From: Spirosoma endophyticum
Lineage (GTDB): Bacteria > Bacteroidota > Bacteroidia > Cytophagales > Spirosomataceae
Reading direction: 5' to 3'
DNA length: 64,000 bases
NCBI RefSeq assembly: GCF_900112365.1
Contig: NZ_FOLQ01000008.1
Location: 248,001 to 312,000, forward strand
Shown: positions 1 to 7,866 of the stretch, piece by piece
Layout of the letters: every line of letters begins with the position of its first letter
Position numbering within the stretch: position 1 is the first letter of the stretch
The notes under the pieces: model-generated
Seen by the model: the letters and a program-made list of their open reading frames with translations, nothing else
What the model was told of the DNA's origin: nothing
Database searches by the model: none
Made by a program: the position numbers and the translations under genes

Positions 1-457
1 TACGCCATCAGTCGATCTCGAAACTACGTTTGATGCGGAGTTCGATACGTCGGCCATTTCAATCGAACAAATTCAGGAAGCTGCCCGGCAACTGACGGGC
101 GATATTTTGCAGGTGCCTCCGATTTACTCAGCCATTCGGGTGAATGGCGAGCGGCTTTACGAAAAGGCCCGTCGTGGTGAAACGGCGGCTGGTGTCGAAG
201 GGGGAATCAAGTCGCGGCAGGTAACCGTCTCGGTATTTGATATTGAGGCCAGCCGCTTCCCCGAAGTTGATTTTCGTATAGTATGTTCCAAAGGCACGTA
301 TATTCGCAGTTTGGTACGTGATTTAGGGCTCTTGCTCAACAATGGAGCGTATATGAGCAGCCTGCGCCGGACGCGTATTGGCGGTTTTCGGGTAGACGAT
401 GCACATACTATCGAGAGTTTTATTAACACCTGCCGTCCACAAATAGCTAACGAATGA
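1..457 (+). CDS. truB: tRNA pseudouridine(55) synthase TruB, C-terminal part
   Basis: The reading frame is open from base 2, so the gene begins upstream of the window. TruB converts U55 to pseudouridine in the T-loop of tRNAs in the cytoplasm. What remains shows the conserved late blocks of the family: SAIRVNGERLYEKARRGE, then CSKGTYIRSLVRDLG (the KGTYIRSL strand is very typical) and LRRTRIGGF near the C terminus. There is no sign of a PUA domain after it, which is normal for many bacterial TruB proteins. The stop codon overlaps the ribF start by four bases (ATGA), so the two genes are translationally coupled. The catalytic aspartate lies upstream of the window and cannot be checked. Confidence 0.93.
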   Translation, partial: TPSVDLETTFDAEFDTSAISIEQIQEAARQLTGDILQVPPIYSAIRVNGERLYEKARRGETAAGVEGGIKSRQVTVSVFDIEASRFPEVDFRIVCSKGTYIRSLVRDLGLLLNNGAYMSSLRRTRIGGFRVDDAHTIESFINTCRPQIANE

Positions 458-1386
458 TTATCCATACGGGTCTTGACGACATCCAACCGATAGTGAATGC
501 CGTAGTGACAAGTGGCACCTTCGACGGTGTTCATCGCGGCCATCAGACTATTTTATCCCGGCTAACGGAGGTTGCTAAAACGATTGGCGGGGAATCGGTC
601 CTGATAACGTACTGGCCACATCCGCGCACCGTCGTTTCCAACGACAGCCTTAATTTGAAGTTACTGACGACGTTAGACGAGAAAATCGAACTCCTCGATC
701 AGGCCGACGTCGATCATCTGGTTGTCATTCCGTTTACACGTTCATTTTCTCAGTTAACTTCTGAAGAATACATCCGGCAGATTCTGATCGAAAAGATCGG
801 GACAAAAAAACTGGTCATTGGCTACGATCACCGCTTTGGCCGCGACCGCGAAGGTGGATTTGACTACATTCAGGCGCACCAGCGCGAATATGGTTTTGAG
901 GTTGAAGAAATCCCTCGTCAGGATATTGAAGCCGTGGGCGTAAGTTCGTCCAAAATTCGGGCGGCTTTGAATGAGGGGAATATTCAATCGGCGAATCAGT
1001 TTCTGGGCCGTCCCTACAGCTTGACGGGGACTATTGTGAAAGGGCGGCAGCTTGGGCGCACGATTGGCTTTCCGACAGCCAATATGCAGGTCGATGACCC
1101 GGTAAAACTTATTCCGGCCAATGGCGTCTATGCTGTTGAGGTGCTTTACGCCGGGCAGACGCTGGGAGGAATGCTTAACATTGGTTTCCGGCCAACGGTT
1201 GCTGGCACGAATCAAACCATCGAAACTTACATTTTTGACTTCGATAAGGACATTTACGGCGAACACCTGACGCTTAAATTCCGTGAATTTCTACGCCCGG
1301 AGCAGAAATTCGACGGTCTTCCTGCATTGGTAGCACAGCTAAAAATCGATGAGGAAGCGGCAAGAAACGTATTGAGATTGCCTTGA
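454..1386 (+). CDS. ribF: Bifunctional riboflavin kinase / FAD synthetase
   Basis: RibF phosphorylates riboflavin to FMN and adenylylates FMN to FAD. The 310-residue protein has the usual length. The N-terminal nucleotidyltransferase domain carries GTFDGVHRGH at residues 21-30 (the GxFDGxHxGH nucleotide-binding motif), GYDHRFGRDREG near 124 and SSSKIRAAL near 164. The C-terminal flavokinase domain starts near residue 180 and has GRTIGFPTAN and NGVYAVEV. The ATG overlaps the truB stop by four bases, a common truB-ribF pairing. A 27-base perfect palindrome follows within a few bases of the stop and probably ends the transcript. Confidence 0.96.
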   Translation: MIIHTGLDDIQPIVNAVVTSGTFDGVHRGHQTILSRLTEVAKTIGGESVLITYWPHPRTVVSNDSLNLKLLTTLDEKIELLDQADVDHLVVIPFTRSFSQLTSEEYIRQILIEKIGTKKLVIGYDHRFGRDREGGFDYIQAHQREYGFEVEEIPRQDIEAVGVSSSKIRAALNEGNIQSANQFLGRPYSLTGTIVKGRQLGRTIGFPTANMQVDDPVKLIPANGVYAVEVLYAGQTLGGMLNIGFRPTVAGTNQTIETYIFDFDKDIYGEHLTLKFREFLRPEQKFDGLPALVAQLKIDEEAARNVLRLP

Positions 1387-1389
1387 TAA

Positions 1390-1446
1390 AATTAAACAGA
1401 AAGCCGGGCCACCGTTCTGAACGGTGGCCCGGCTTTCTGTTTAATT
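1390..1446. terminator. Long perfect hairpin between ribF and baiN (bidirectional terminator)
   Basis: Arms 1390-1416 and 1420-1446 are perfect reverse complements of 27 bases around a three-base loop. The GC-rich core is AAGCCGGGCCACCG, and the ends are A/T-rich, giving a T-rich tail in both directions. It lies between two converging genes and fits a bidirectional intrinsic terminator. The arms are much longer than termination needs. Confidence 0.85.
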
Positions 1447-1453
1447 CCTCTTG

Positions 1454-2680
1454 TCACACCCCAATATTCAACCCCGCAACGTAGCCGGTTGTCCAGGCGC
1501 TCTGGAAATTGAACCCGCCCGTAATACCATCGACATCAAGCACTTCGCCCGCAAAAAACAACCCCGGTTGAGCCTTGCTTTCAAGCGTTTGTACATTCAG
1601 ACTGTCGAACATGATACCACCGCAGGTTACGAATTCGTCTTTGAACGTGCTTTTCCCAACTACCTGAAACTGGCTATTTGTGAGCCGTTCAATTAGTTTG
1701 TTCAGCGGTTTGGCGGGTAGGTCGGCCCAGCGTTGTGTTTCGGGAATGTCTACTTCCGAGGCCAGCGCCTGCCAGAGCCGACTCGGTAATCCCAACGGAT
1801 TCTGGGAAATGACTTGTTTTCGCCCGTTCTGTTGTCGAAAGTTCTGCAGCGTAGTACGTAACTCATTCTCGTTCAGTGTGGGCACCCAGTTAACGCGAAG
1901 CGTGAACCGGTAGTTGGCATCAGCTAAATCGCGGGCCGCCCAGGCTGAGAGACGTAGTATAACCGGGCCGCTAAATCCCCAATGCGTTAGCAATAAAGGC
2001 CCGCGCTGTTCCTGCTTCGTTCCCACCACATACACTTTTGCATCGGGCACCGCTACACCGGCCAGCGACAAAAATGGACTATCAGGAATGTTGAATGTGA
2101 ACAGCGACGGTACGGGTGGGATGATGGATTCGGCGGGTTCCGGTAACCAGCCATACGAGGCCAGTTGGGGGTAGCCACCTGTTGCGATGAGCACCCGGTT
2201 GGCGCTAATCGTTTCGCCAGTAAGCAGATGTACCGTCCAGTCGGATGATTCACTACGTCGAATTTCGGCAACGCCACAACTGGTACGTATCTGGATGCCC
2301 AGCCGCCGGGCGGTTGTGAGCAGGCAGTCGACAATTGTATCGGAGGTGTTAGTCGACGGAAACATACGTCCGTCAGCTTCCGTTTTCAGAGGCACTCCCC
2401 GCTCTTCGAACCAATTTACGGTGGCAGTGGCATCGAATTGAGTCAGCAACGAACGTAGTGGTTTTTCCCCGCGTGGGTAATGTTTAACGAGCTGTCGGTT
2501 ATCAAAACAGGCATGAGTAACGTTGCAGCGCCCCCCACCCGAAATGCGGACTTTGTTAAGTACCGTGCGGTTTTTTTCGAGAATTGTAACGCGGGCATTA
2601 GGAAACGTTTCGGCTGCCGTGATGGCGCCAAAAAAACCGGCTGCTCCTCCGCCGATTACGACAATAGTTAACGATGACAT
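1454..2680 (-). CDS. BaiN/YhiN (HI0933) family FAD-dependent oxidoreductase
   Basis: This is a 408-residue flavoprotein of the HI0933/YhiN/BaiN family, whose physiological substrate is mostly unknown. Visible motifs are the Rossmann-type dinucleotide fold VVIGGGAAGFFGA at the N terminus, the family signature RISGGGRCNVTH near residue 46, and the C-terminal FAD block with GEVLDVDGITGGFNFQ followed by SAWTTG. Length and motif order match the family. The gene faces ribF and shares the palindromic terminator. I see nothing in the neighbourhood that tells its substrate, so no pathway is assigned. Confidence 0.9.
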   Translation of the reverse strand: MSSLTIVVIGGGAAGFFGAITAAETFPNARVTILEKNRTVLNKVRISGGGRCNVTHACFDNRQLVKHYPRGEKPLRSLLTQFDATATVNWFEERGVPLKTEADGRMFPSTNTSDTIVDCLLTTARRLGIQIRTSCGVAEIRRSESSDWTVHLLTGETISANRVLIATGGYPQLASYGWLPEPAESIIPPVPSLFTFNIPDSPFLSLAGVAVPDAKVYVVGTKQEQRGPLLLTHWGFSGPVILRLSAWAARDLADANYRFTLRVNWVPTLNENELRTTLQNFRQQNGRKQVISQNPLGLPSRLWQALASEVDIPETQRWADLPAKPLNKLIERLTNSQFQVVGKSTFKDEFVTCGGIMFDSLNVQTLESKAQPGLFFAGEVLDVDGITGGFNFQSAWTTGYVAGLNIGV

Positions 2681-2761
2681 GGGTTTTCAACAGTTGTACA
2701 CGCTATACGGTTCACGCTTCAGTGTGTCAGTCTAACGGTCATCCATACGAAACCGTAACCC

Positions 2762-2796
2762 TTGAACCGTAAACCATAAACACTTGTGTAACTTTA
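2762..2796 (+). promoter_or_regulatory. Bacteroidota-type promoter of the nuclease gene
   Basis: A TTG at 2762-2764 is followed 24 bases later by TAACTTTA at 2789-2796, one base off the Bacteroidota -7 consensus TAnnTTTG. The ATG of the next gene lies only six bases beyond, so a transcript from here would have almost no leader. Confidence 0.5.
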
Positions 2797-2801
2797 CCGC
2801 T

Positions 2802-3848
2802 ATGCGATTCAATCCTCGACCTTCCTCCAAAAACTATCATCGCCGGGGTTTCCGCCTGCGGGGTAATACGCTCGTTCTGCTCTTCGTGTTTTTCCTAATC
2901 GGCTTGTTTCTCCACTACGGTGGCCGGACCCAGCCGGTTGTCGCTTTCTGGAATGATTTTCGGCAGATCATCGGCCTGGGCCGTTCTAAATCGGAAAGCA
3001 GAGAAGATAATCCCTACAAAGCACCTGAGCCTGGCCAGTCAGAACGGGGCGGAGCCTCATCAACGGAAAGCGAAGCCAGCGATACCAAAGGCAATGCGCC
3101 ATCTCCGTCGGCTGGATCGCCAAAAATAGTACGGTTTGACTTCGAGAAACAGGTTGATTTCATGCTGCCAGTGTCCAAATCGGGCAATGAGATTATCCGT
3201 CATGAAGGCTACACGCTGAGCTATCGCGACGAGTATAAAGATGCTGAATGGGTCGCCTATCCGTTGCTGGATTACGAAACCACGGGCGACGCCGACCGCA
3301 AATACGAGCAGTTTAAGCCTGATCCGGAGGTGGCAATTGGTACGGCTCTCCCATCCGATTATACCCGTTCTGGTTACGATCGAGGCCATTTGGCACCGGC
3401 TGGCGATTTTAAGTTTTCGCAGCGCATGATGAAAGAAACCTTCTTTATGAGCAACATAACCCCCCAAACGCCGGATTTTAATCGGGGTATCTGGAAAGAA
3501 CTTGAAGAGCAGGTGCGGGCGTGGGCGATACGTGACAATGGCCTCTATGTCATAACGGGGGCAGTGTTGAAACCCGGTTTGCCAACTATTGGTAAGACGA
3601 CTGAGGTTAGCGTGCCCGAAAAGTTTTACAAAGTGATTCTGTACTGCAACAAGCCCGATATCCGCATGATTGGGTTTCTGCTGGACAACAAAGGGGCAAC
3701 GAGTTCACTCAAGCAATTTGTGGTTCCCGTCGACCAGATCGAGCAGCTAACCGGCATTGACTTCTTCCCCAAAATCCCCGATGACCTGGAGCGAAAACTG
3801 GAAAGCAAAGGACGTAGTGAAATGGTTGACGAGTGGTTTAGTAACTAA
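2802..3848 (+). CDS. Membrane-anchored DNA/RNA non-specific endonuclease
   Basis: This is a beta-beta-alpha-metal nuclease of the NUC1/EndoG (PF01223-type) family. The catalytic block YDRGHLAPAGDF holds the DRGH motif with the general-base histidine, and MSNITPQTPDFNRGIWKELE supplies the metal-binding asparagine. The N terminus is basic and has one hydrophobic segment (about residues 24-42), followed by a low-complexity linker rich in S, E and G, so the catalytic domain probably faces the periplasm. The ATG at 2802 is preferred over a TTG at 2784 because it sits just after a -7 promoter box. It may act in nucleic-acid scavenging; the sequence shows no immunity gene beside it. Confidence 0.9.
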   Translation: MRFNPRPSSKNYHRRGFRLRGNTLVLLFVFFLIGLFLHYGGRTQPVVAFWNDFRQIIGLGRSKSESREDNPYKAPEPGQSERGGASSTESEASDTKGNAPSPSAGSPKIVRFDFEKQVDFMLPVSKSGNEIIRHEGYTLSYRDEYKDAEWVAYPLLDYETTGDADRKYEQFKPDPEVAIGTALPSDYTRSGYDRGHLAPAGDFKFSQRMMKETFFMSNITPQTPDFNRGIWKELEEQVRAWAIRDNGLYVITGAVLKPGLPTIGKTTEVSVPEKFYKVILYCNKPDIRMIGFLLDNKGATSSLKQFVVPVDQIEQLTGIDFFPKIPDDLERKLESKGRSEMVDEWFSN

Positions 3849-3945
3849 AGTGGCTCACCAAATTCCTGACCAACACATGATAGCTATTTAGCATCTTCAT
3901 TCAAACGATTTTGTTCGCTACAGAATCCATACCAATAAATTGACC

Positions 3946-4446
3946 TTATGGCTTGCGTTCATACGTCACAAAGTCAAATGAAACAACATGCCGTTCATCG
4001 GTGGGATGGGGGTGCCGACTGATTTCCTGCCACTCATTTTTATCGAACGAAGGGAAATACGTATCGCCGTCGTATGATTGATGGATTTCCGTCAGATAGA
4101 GTGTCGTGGCAATGGGTAAGGCCATCGTGTAAATTTCGGCTCCGCCAATGACAAATATTTCGTCGGATTTTCGGGGTGCATTCATCGCTACGTCAATGGC
4201 GTCGTCAAGCGTATGCACAACCGTTACGTTCTCCGCCTTGAAATCCTGGTTGCGCGTGAGAACAATGTTGGTACGATTGGGTAAGGGTTTACCAAGAGCT
4301 TCCAGCGATTTACGGCCCATAATAATTGGATGATGGCTGGTTTTGCGCTTGAAGAAGGCAAAATCGTCGGGAAGGTGCCACGGCATATCATTGTCGCGAC
4401 CAATAACGCCGTTTTGTGCAACAGCAGCAATGAGACTTATTTTCAT
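3946..4446 (-). CDS. folA: Dihydrofolate reductase
   Basis: FolA reduces dihydrofolate to tetrahydrofolate with NADPH. The protein has 166 residues, the standard length. It starts MKISLIAAVAQNGVIGRD, then has NDMPWHLPDDFAFFKRKT (the Trp-containing Met20-type loop and the acidic substrate-binding residue), IIMGRKSLEALG, and VIGGAEIYTMAL for the cofactor loop. The gene converges with the nuclease gene; the 97 bases between them hold no clear hairpin. Confidence 0.95.
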   Translation of the reverse strand: MKISLIAAVAQNGVIGRDNDMPWHLPDDFAFFKRKTSHHPIIMGRKSLEALGKPLPNRTNIVLTRNQDFKAENVTVVHTLDDAIDVAMNAPRKSDEIFVIGGAEIYTMALPIATTLYLTEIHQSYDGDTYFPSFDKNEWQEISRHPHPTDERHVVSFDFVTYERKP

Positions 4447-4512
4447 AGATTAATGAGTGAATTAGTGAAAAGCTGGCGCAAACCATTTTTTCTGGCGCAT
4501 CAGACAGCTCCT

Positions 4513-5517
4513 TCACTCTTTCGTTCTTTCGCCTTTCGTTTTACGCCGTTCCATTAATTCGCGCCAGGTGGTGACAATAATACCTTCTTTTTCGACAAAA
4601 GTTTTAAGAGTGGGGTCCATCATGCCCAGCATATCGCCTTTGCGGGATTGACCCGAACTGCTGATCTGATCGAACGTTGGCGTGGGCGCCGTGCAGTGCA
4701 TAATGATGTAAGTCAGCCCCGGCTTTGCTGAATTGAGCAACTCAATGAATTTTTGTGTTTTAAATGTCTGTAATGCGTCGTCCGATGTTCCGGCTGGTAA
4801 ATTATGGCTGGTAATAGAGCCGTCCAGATCATCCAGAACGGGCAGGCCAGCGTCCCAAAGCTGTTTGCCAACCTGCTTGATCAGCTGTTGCCGATCGGCT
4901 GGTACGTTGTTGGCTTTGATGATCAGGGAGGCATGACCGCCGGGAAACAGTATCGGGATTTTCTCTTCTATCGCCAGTTTGACGTAGCTCATCAAAAACT
5001 TTGGCTCAAACAGGGTGCCCATATGCGAATCCATGTGCGTAGGCTGTACCCCAAACGACCGATAACGAGCCAGTTGTGCCCGGATTTCTGCCGAAACTTC
5101 ATCCGCCGATGCGTGTTGAACAACCTGCTCGACGGTGTGCCAGAAGGCGCCCTGCTCATCGTACAAACCCGGTGCTTTGTCTTTGCCAACCAGCGGAAAC
5201 CACCGGTAGTTAGTCCACTCCGAAGTCAGGGTCAGGTGAACACCCGCATCGACTGTTGGGTGCTTTTTTACGTAGTCAAAAAACTGGGGTACCCACCCGC
5301 AAGGCATCATGATACTGGTCGAATTGGCAATGCCCTTGTCGATAGCATTGATGGTTCCTATGTTTGAGTCGTAGCTCATGCCCGCATCGTCGACGTGGAA
5401 AATGACCACTTTTTTGCCCTTCGGAAAGCCTAATTTTTCAGCATACGTTTCAGTTTGGGCATACATAGCAATATGGCTAAAAGCAGTAAAGAAAAGGCAG
5501 AGTAAAAGGAGTTTCAT
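4513..5517 (-). CDS. Secreted ChbG/HpnK (YdjC-like) polysaccharide deacetylase family protein
   Basis: The 334-residue protein begins with a signal peptide (MKLLLLCLFFTAFSHIAMYAQ). It carries the YdjC/ChbG metal-binding pattern: HVDDAGMS near residue 41, GVHLTLTSEW near 111 and HMDSHMG near 161, with a further histidine in IIMHCTAP near the end. Members remove N- or O-acetyl groups from chito-oligosaccharides or related glycans; the substrate here is unknown. The last residues (ERRKTKGERTKE) are encoded by a degenerate repeat with CTTTCG units, which resembles the arm of the palindrome at 35492-35561, so the C-terminal tail may be repeat-derived. Confidence 0.82.
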   Translation of the reverse strand: MKLLLLCLFFTAFSHIAMYAQTETYAEKLGFPKGKKVVIFHVDDAGMSYDSNIGTINAIDKGIANSTSIMMPCGWVPQFFDYVKKHPTVDAGVHLTLTSEWTNYRWFPLVGKDKAPGLYDEQGAFWHTVEQVVQHASADEVSAEIRAQLARYRSFGVQPTHMDSHMGTLFEPKFLMSYVKLAIEEKIPILFPGGHASLIIKANNVPADRQQLIKQVGKQLWDAGLPVLDDLDGSITSHNLPAGTSDDALQTFKTQKFIELLNSAKPGLTYIIMHCTAPTPTFDQISSSGQSRKGDMLGMMDPTLKTFVEKEGIIVTTWRELMERRKTKGERTKE

Positions 5518-5528
5518 GAATGGTTAGA

Positions 5529-5600
5529 GAGTAGCCGGACGGCCACGTCCGGGTTTAGAAAATATATTATTTTACCTGGACGTGGCCGTCCAGGCTACTC
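5529..5600. repeat. Long palindrome after fmt
   Basis: The arm around 5529-5553 (core GACGGCCACGTCC) matches the reverse complement of 5575-5600 with one bulged base and one mismatch, around an A/T-rich loop. It begins next to the fmt stop codon and ends just before the ATG of the downstream deacetylase gene. It could terminate fmt, but it may also belong to the dispersed palindrome population of this genome. Confidence 0.8.
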
Positions 5601-5601
5601 T

Positions 5602-6525
5602 TTAAAGCTTATTCCCCCGCAAAAACTCCTCGGCAGTCATGCGCCGTTTTCCTTCGGCCTGGAGCGCGTCGATACGTAGCCAGCCATCGTCTGCGCGAAC
5701 CAGTATAACTTTTTTGTTGTCGGTGTACGCTTCTCCCGGTTCAGCCGCAAACGGCGATTCGTTGGCGATTGATACGTCATACAGCTTGAATACTTTCCCG
5801 TTAATCAGCGTCCAGGCAGTAGGGTAGGGCGAGAGGCCACGAACGAAATTGTGAATGATTTTAGCGGGTTGATTCCAGTTTATTTCCGTTGTTTCCCGGC
5901 TAAGCTTGGGCGCTGATTTCAGGTCGTCGGATGCGGGTTGAGGAAGACGAGGATAGTCGCCCGCTTCGATGGCGTGAACCGTTTTTAGTACCAGATTGGC
6001 ACCCCGTTCCATCAATCGGTCGTGTACCGTTCCAGCGTTATCATCCGGGTAAATGGGCTCGTAATCCTGAAAAATCATCTGGCCCGTATCAATTTCTTTT
6101 TCGATAAAAAACGTCGTTACGCCGGTTTCTGTCTCCCCATTGATAATGGCCCAGTTAATGGGCGCAGCTCCACGATACTGCGGCAATAATGACCCATGCA
6201 GGTTGAACGTACCAATCGTTGGCATTGACCAGACTACCTCTGGTAACATACGGAAGGCAACAACAATCTGCAAGTCAGCGTTATAACTGGCAAGCTGTTC
6301 CAGAAATGCCGGATCACGTAGTTTTTCGGGTTGAAGGACCGGTAAATTTGCAGCCTCGGCGGCTTTTTTAACGGGCGACGGCGTTAGGTGCAACCCCCGT
6401 CCTGACGGGCGGTCTGGCGCCGTAACGACAGCGACCAAAAGGCAGCCCGCACCGAGCAGTCGTTGCAGGCTGGCAACAGCAAAATCGGGCGTACCCATAA
6501 ACACAATACGAAGCGGTTGAGTCAT
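5602..6525 (-). CDS. fmt: Methionyl-tRNA formyltransferase
   Basis: Fmt formylates initiator Met-tRNA with 10-formyl-tetrahydrofolate. The protein has 307 residues, the normal length. It shows IVFMGTPDFA at the N terminus, TAPDRPSGRG, the catalytic segment NLHGSLLPQYRGAAPINWA (Asn and His of the active site) and EIDTGQMI with the catalytic Asp. The C-terminal domain follows with SPYPTAWT and a nucleic-acid-binding OB-like end. The gene sits two genes away from folA, which supplies the folate pool, but no operon link is evident. Confidence 0.96.
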   Translation of the reverse strand: MTQPLRIVFMGTPDFAVASLQRLLGAGCLLVAVVTAPDRPSGRGLHLTPSPVKKAAEAANLPVLQPEKLRDPAFLEQLASYNADLQIVVAFRMLPEVVWSMPTIGTFNLHGSLLPQYRGAAPINWAIINGETETGVTTFFIEKEIDTGQMIFQDYEPIYPDDNAGTVHDRLMERGANLVLKTVHAIEAGDYPRLPQPASDDLKSAPKLSRETTEINWNQPAKIIHNFVRGLSPYPTAWTLINGKVFKLYDVSIANESPFAAEPGEAYTDNKKVILVRADDGWLRIDALQAEGKRRMTAEEFLRGNKL

Positions 6526-6561
6526 GAATCAAGACGTTGTTTTTAAGGTACCCATTAGCTA

Positions 6562-6596
6562 TTTGTTGATATAGCCGGGAAGTATTTCTATTTTTG
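6562..6596 (+). promoter_or_regulatory. Promoter of the candidate small RNA upstream of greA
   Basis: TTTG at 6562-6565 is followed after 23 bases by TATTTTTG at 6589-6596, a full match to the Bacteroidota TAnnTTTG box. Transcription would start near 6603. Confidence 0.6.
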
Positions 6597-6602
6597 TATC
6601 AG

Positions 6603-6784
6603 CGATGCGTTGCTCTAAACATACCACGTCAGAATGTGATGGCCGATAAACGGCTGAGTCTATGCGAAGAACGATTTGTTATATTCCTGAACCGCTGGCT
6701 TCGGCTATCCGACGGCGACCCTGACGCGTCTGCAAAGAAAACCAATTTGGTTGCAGAACGGTCGGTGTACCGTTCTTTTTGTTT
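6603..6784 (+). ncRNA. Candidate structured small RNA (or greA leader)
   Basis: The 307 bases between fmt and greA hold a promoter box, about 180 bases of sequence and a clear intrinsic terminator, all before the greA start. GATGCGTT at 6604-6611 can pair fully (with G-U pairs) with GACGCGTC at 6723-6730, closing a domain that includes a local hairpin GCCG-ATAAA-CGGC near 6642. A reading frame here runs straight through the terminator hairpin and looks non-coding. Size and structure would suit a regulatory RNA, for example a 6S-like RNA, or an attenuated greA leader. I cannot choose from sequence alone. Confidence 0.4.
6755..6784 (+). terminator. Intrinsic terminator upstream of greA
   Basis: AGAACGGT (6755-6762) pairs with ACCGTTCT (6769-6776), followed by TTTTTGTTTT. 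It ends the candidate small RNA 49 bases before greA. Confidence 0.8.
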
Positions 6785-6832
6785 TAGGAGTACCCAAAAC
6801 CAATGTGAAAAACGAGTAAGTATTTAAGTATC

Positions 6833-7306
6833 ATGGCAAAAATTTCATACTACACCGAGGAAGGACTCAACCGGCTTAAGGCTGAACTGGTTGAATTGAA
6901 AACAAAAGGTCGAACGGCAATTGCTCATCAGATTGCCGAAGCGCGCGACAAAGGCGATTTGAGTGAAAATGCGGAGTACGATGCCGCTAAAGATGCGCAG
7001 GGTTTGCACGAATTGAAAATATCGAAACTCGAAGAGGTCCTGTCGAATGCCCGCGTTCTGGACGAGTCCACGATTGATGCTTCGCTGGTATCCGTGCTGT
7101 CGAAGGTGAAGATCAAGAATAAGAAAAATGGCGCTGAAATGAACTACACGCTTGTATCGGAAGAAGAAGCGGATCTGAAGGCTGGCCGGATTTCGGTAAG
7201 TTCACCCATTGGGAAAGGCTTGTTGGGTAAGCGCGTCGGCGAAACCGCTGAAATTAAAGTACCCGCTGGTGTCGTGGAATTTGAAGTAATTGAAATCGCC
7301 CGGTAA
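6833..7306 (+). CDS. greA: Transcription elongation factor GreA
   Basis: GreA rescues backtracked RNA polymerase by stimulating cleavage of the nascent transcript. The protein has 157 residues, as usual. The N-terminal coiled coil contains the invariant segment ARDKGDLSENAEYDAAKD (residues about 37-54), whose acidic tip reaches the polymerase active site. The C-terminal domain ends with SPIGKGLLGKRVGETAEI, typical of Gre factors. It is preceded by an intrinsic terminator, so it either has its own promoter in the 49-base gap or is controlled by read-through. Confidence 0.96.
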   Translation: MAKISYYTEEGLNRLKAELVELKTKGRTAIAHQIAEARDKGDLSENAEYDAAKDAQGLHELKISKLEEVLSNARVLDESTIDASLVSVLSKVKIKNKKNGAEMNYTLVSEEEADLKAGRISVSSPIGKGLLGKRVGETAEIKVPAGVVEFEVIEIAR

Positions 7307-7315
7307 ATTTTAATT

Positions 7316-7379
7316 ATGAATTATAAATGATGAATTATGAATACAAAGTAGTGACGTATTTTCATCATTTATAATTCAT
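7316..7379. repeat. AT-rich palindrome after greA
   Basis: Arms 7316-7334 and 7361-7379 are perfect 19-base reverse complements (core ATTATAAATGATGAA), with a 26-base loop. It lies between two genes on the same strand. The same ATGATGAATTAT-type sequence reappears inside the coding sequence at 38335-38408. Confidence 0.85.
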
Positions 7380-7412
7380 CATCGCACCGGCGACCCGGTC
7401 ATCATTACGCTT

Positions 7413-7802
7413 ATGCCTTCTACCTTCTCCCGCATCGTTTCCGGTGAAATTCCGGCTCACAAGATTGCTGAGACCGATGACTATCTGGCTTTCCTGGACG
7501 TAATGCCCACCGCTACGGGTCATACACTCGTTATCCCTAAAAAAGAAGTCGATTATCTTTTTGATCTGGATGATGATCTCTATAACGGCCTGATGGCGTT
7601 TGCCAAAAAAATCGCTCCCGCCATTGAAAAAGCCGTACCCTGCAAACGTATCGGCGTGGCGGTTGTTGGGCTGGAAGTTCCTCACGTGCACGTCCATTTG
7701 ATTCCGCTCAACTCAATGGCCGACATGAATTTCAGCCATAAGCTCAAGGTAAGCCAGGAAGAGTTAGCGGCCACCGCAGCTGAAATACGGGCGTTTCTGT
7801 AG
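7413..7802 (+). CDS. HIT family protein (Hint-like nucleotide hydrolase)
   Basis: The 129-residue protein is a histidine-triad hydrolase. It begins with the typical TFSRIVSGEIPAHKIAETDD and has FLDVMPTATGHTLVIPKKE, then the catalytic triad HVHVHLIPL near residue 92 (HxHxHxx). Hint-like enzymes hydrolyse purine nucleoside phosphoramidates and aminoacyl-adenylates in the cytoplasm. Greater precision is not possible from sequence. It follows greA on the same strand after an AT-rich palindrome. Confidence 0.93.
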   Translation: MPSTFSRIVSGEIPAHKIAETDDYLAFLDVMPTATGHTLVIPKKEVDYLFDLDDDLYNGLMAFAKKIAPAIEKAVPCKRIGVAVVGLEVPHVHVHLIPLNSMADMNFSHKLKVSQEELAATAAEIRAFL

Positions 7803-7866
7803 GAAGCGATCGCTTGGCCATTAAGCAAATTGGCTACTGCCATGCTACTCAATCAAAGCCGTCAAT

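Noticed and set aside
754-1266. 170-residue frame on the minus strand over ribF
   Set aside because: Shadow of ribF; no start signal or family motif.
4804-5367. 187-residue open frame on the plus strand opposite the ChbG-like deacetylase
   Set aside because: It is the antisense shadow of a well-supported gene with motifs and a signal peptide; its own translation has no recognisable domain.
6594-6827. 77-residue frame before greA
   Set aside because: It starts with TTG (an ATG lies at 6639), runs through the terminator hairpin and shows no similarity to a known protein; the region fits a small RNA better.
7804-7815. Perfect 12-base palindrome AAGCGATCGCTT after the HIT gene
   Set aside because: Short, without repeats elsewhere that I noticed and without a T-run; probably chance.
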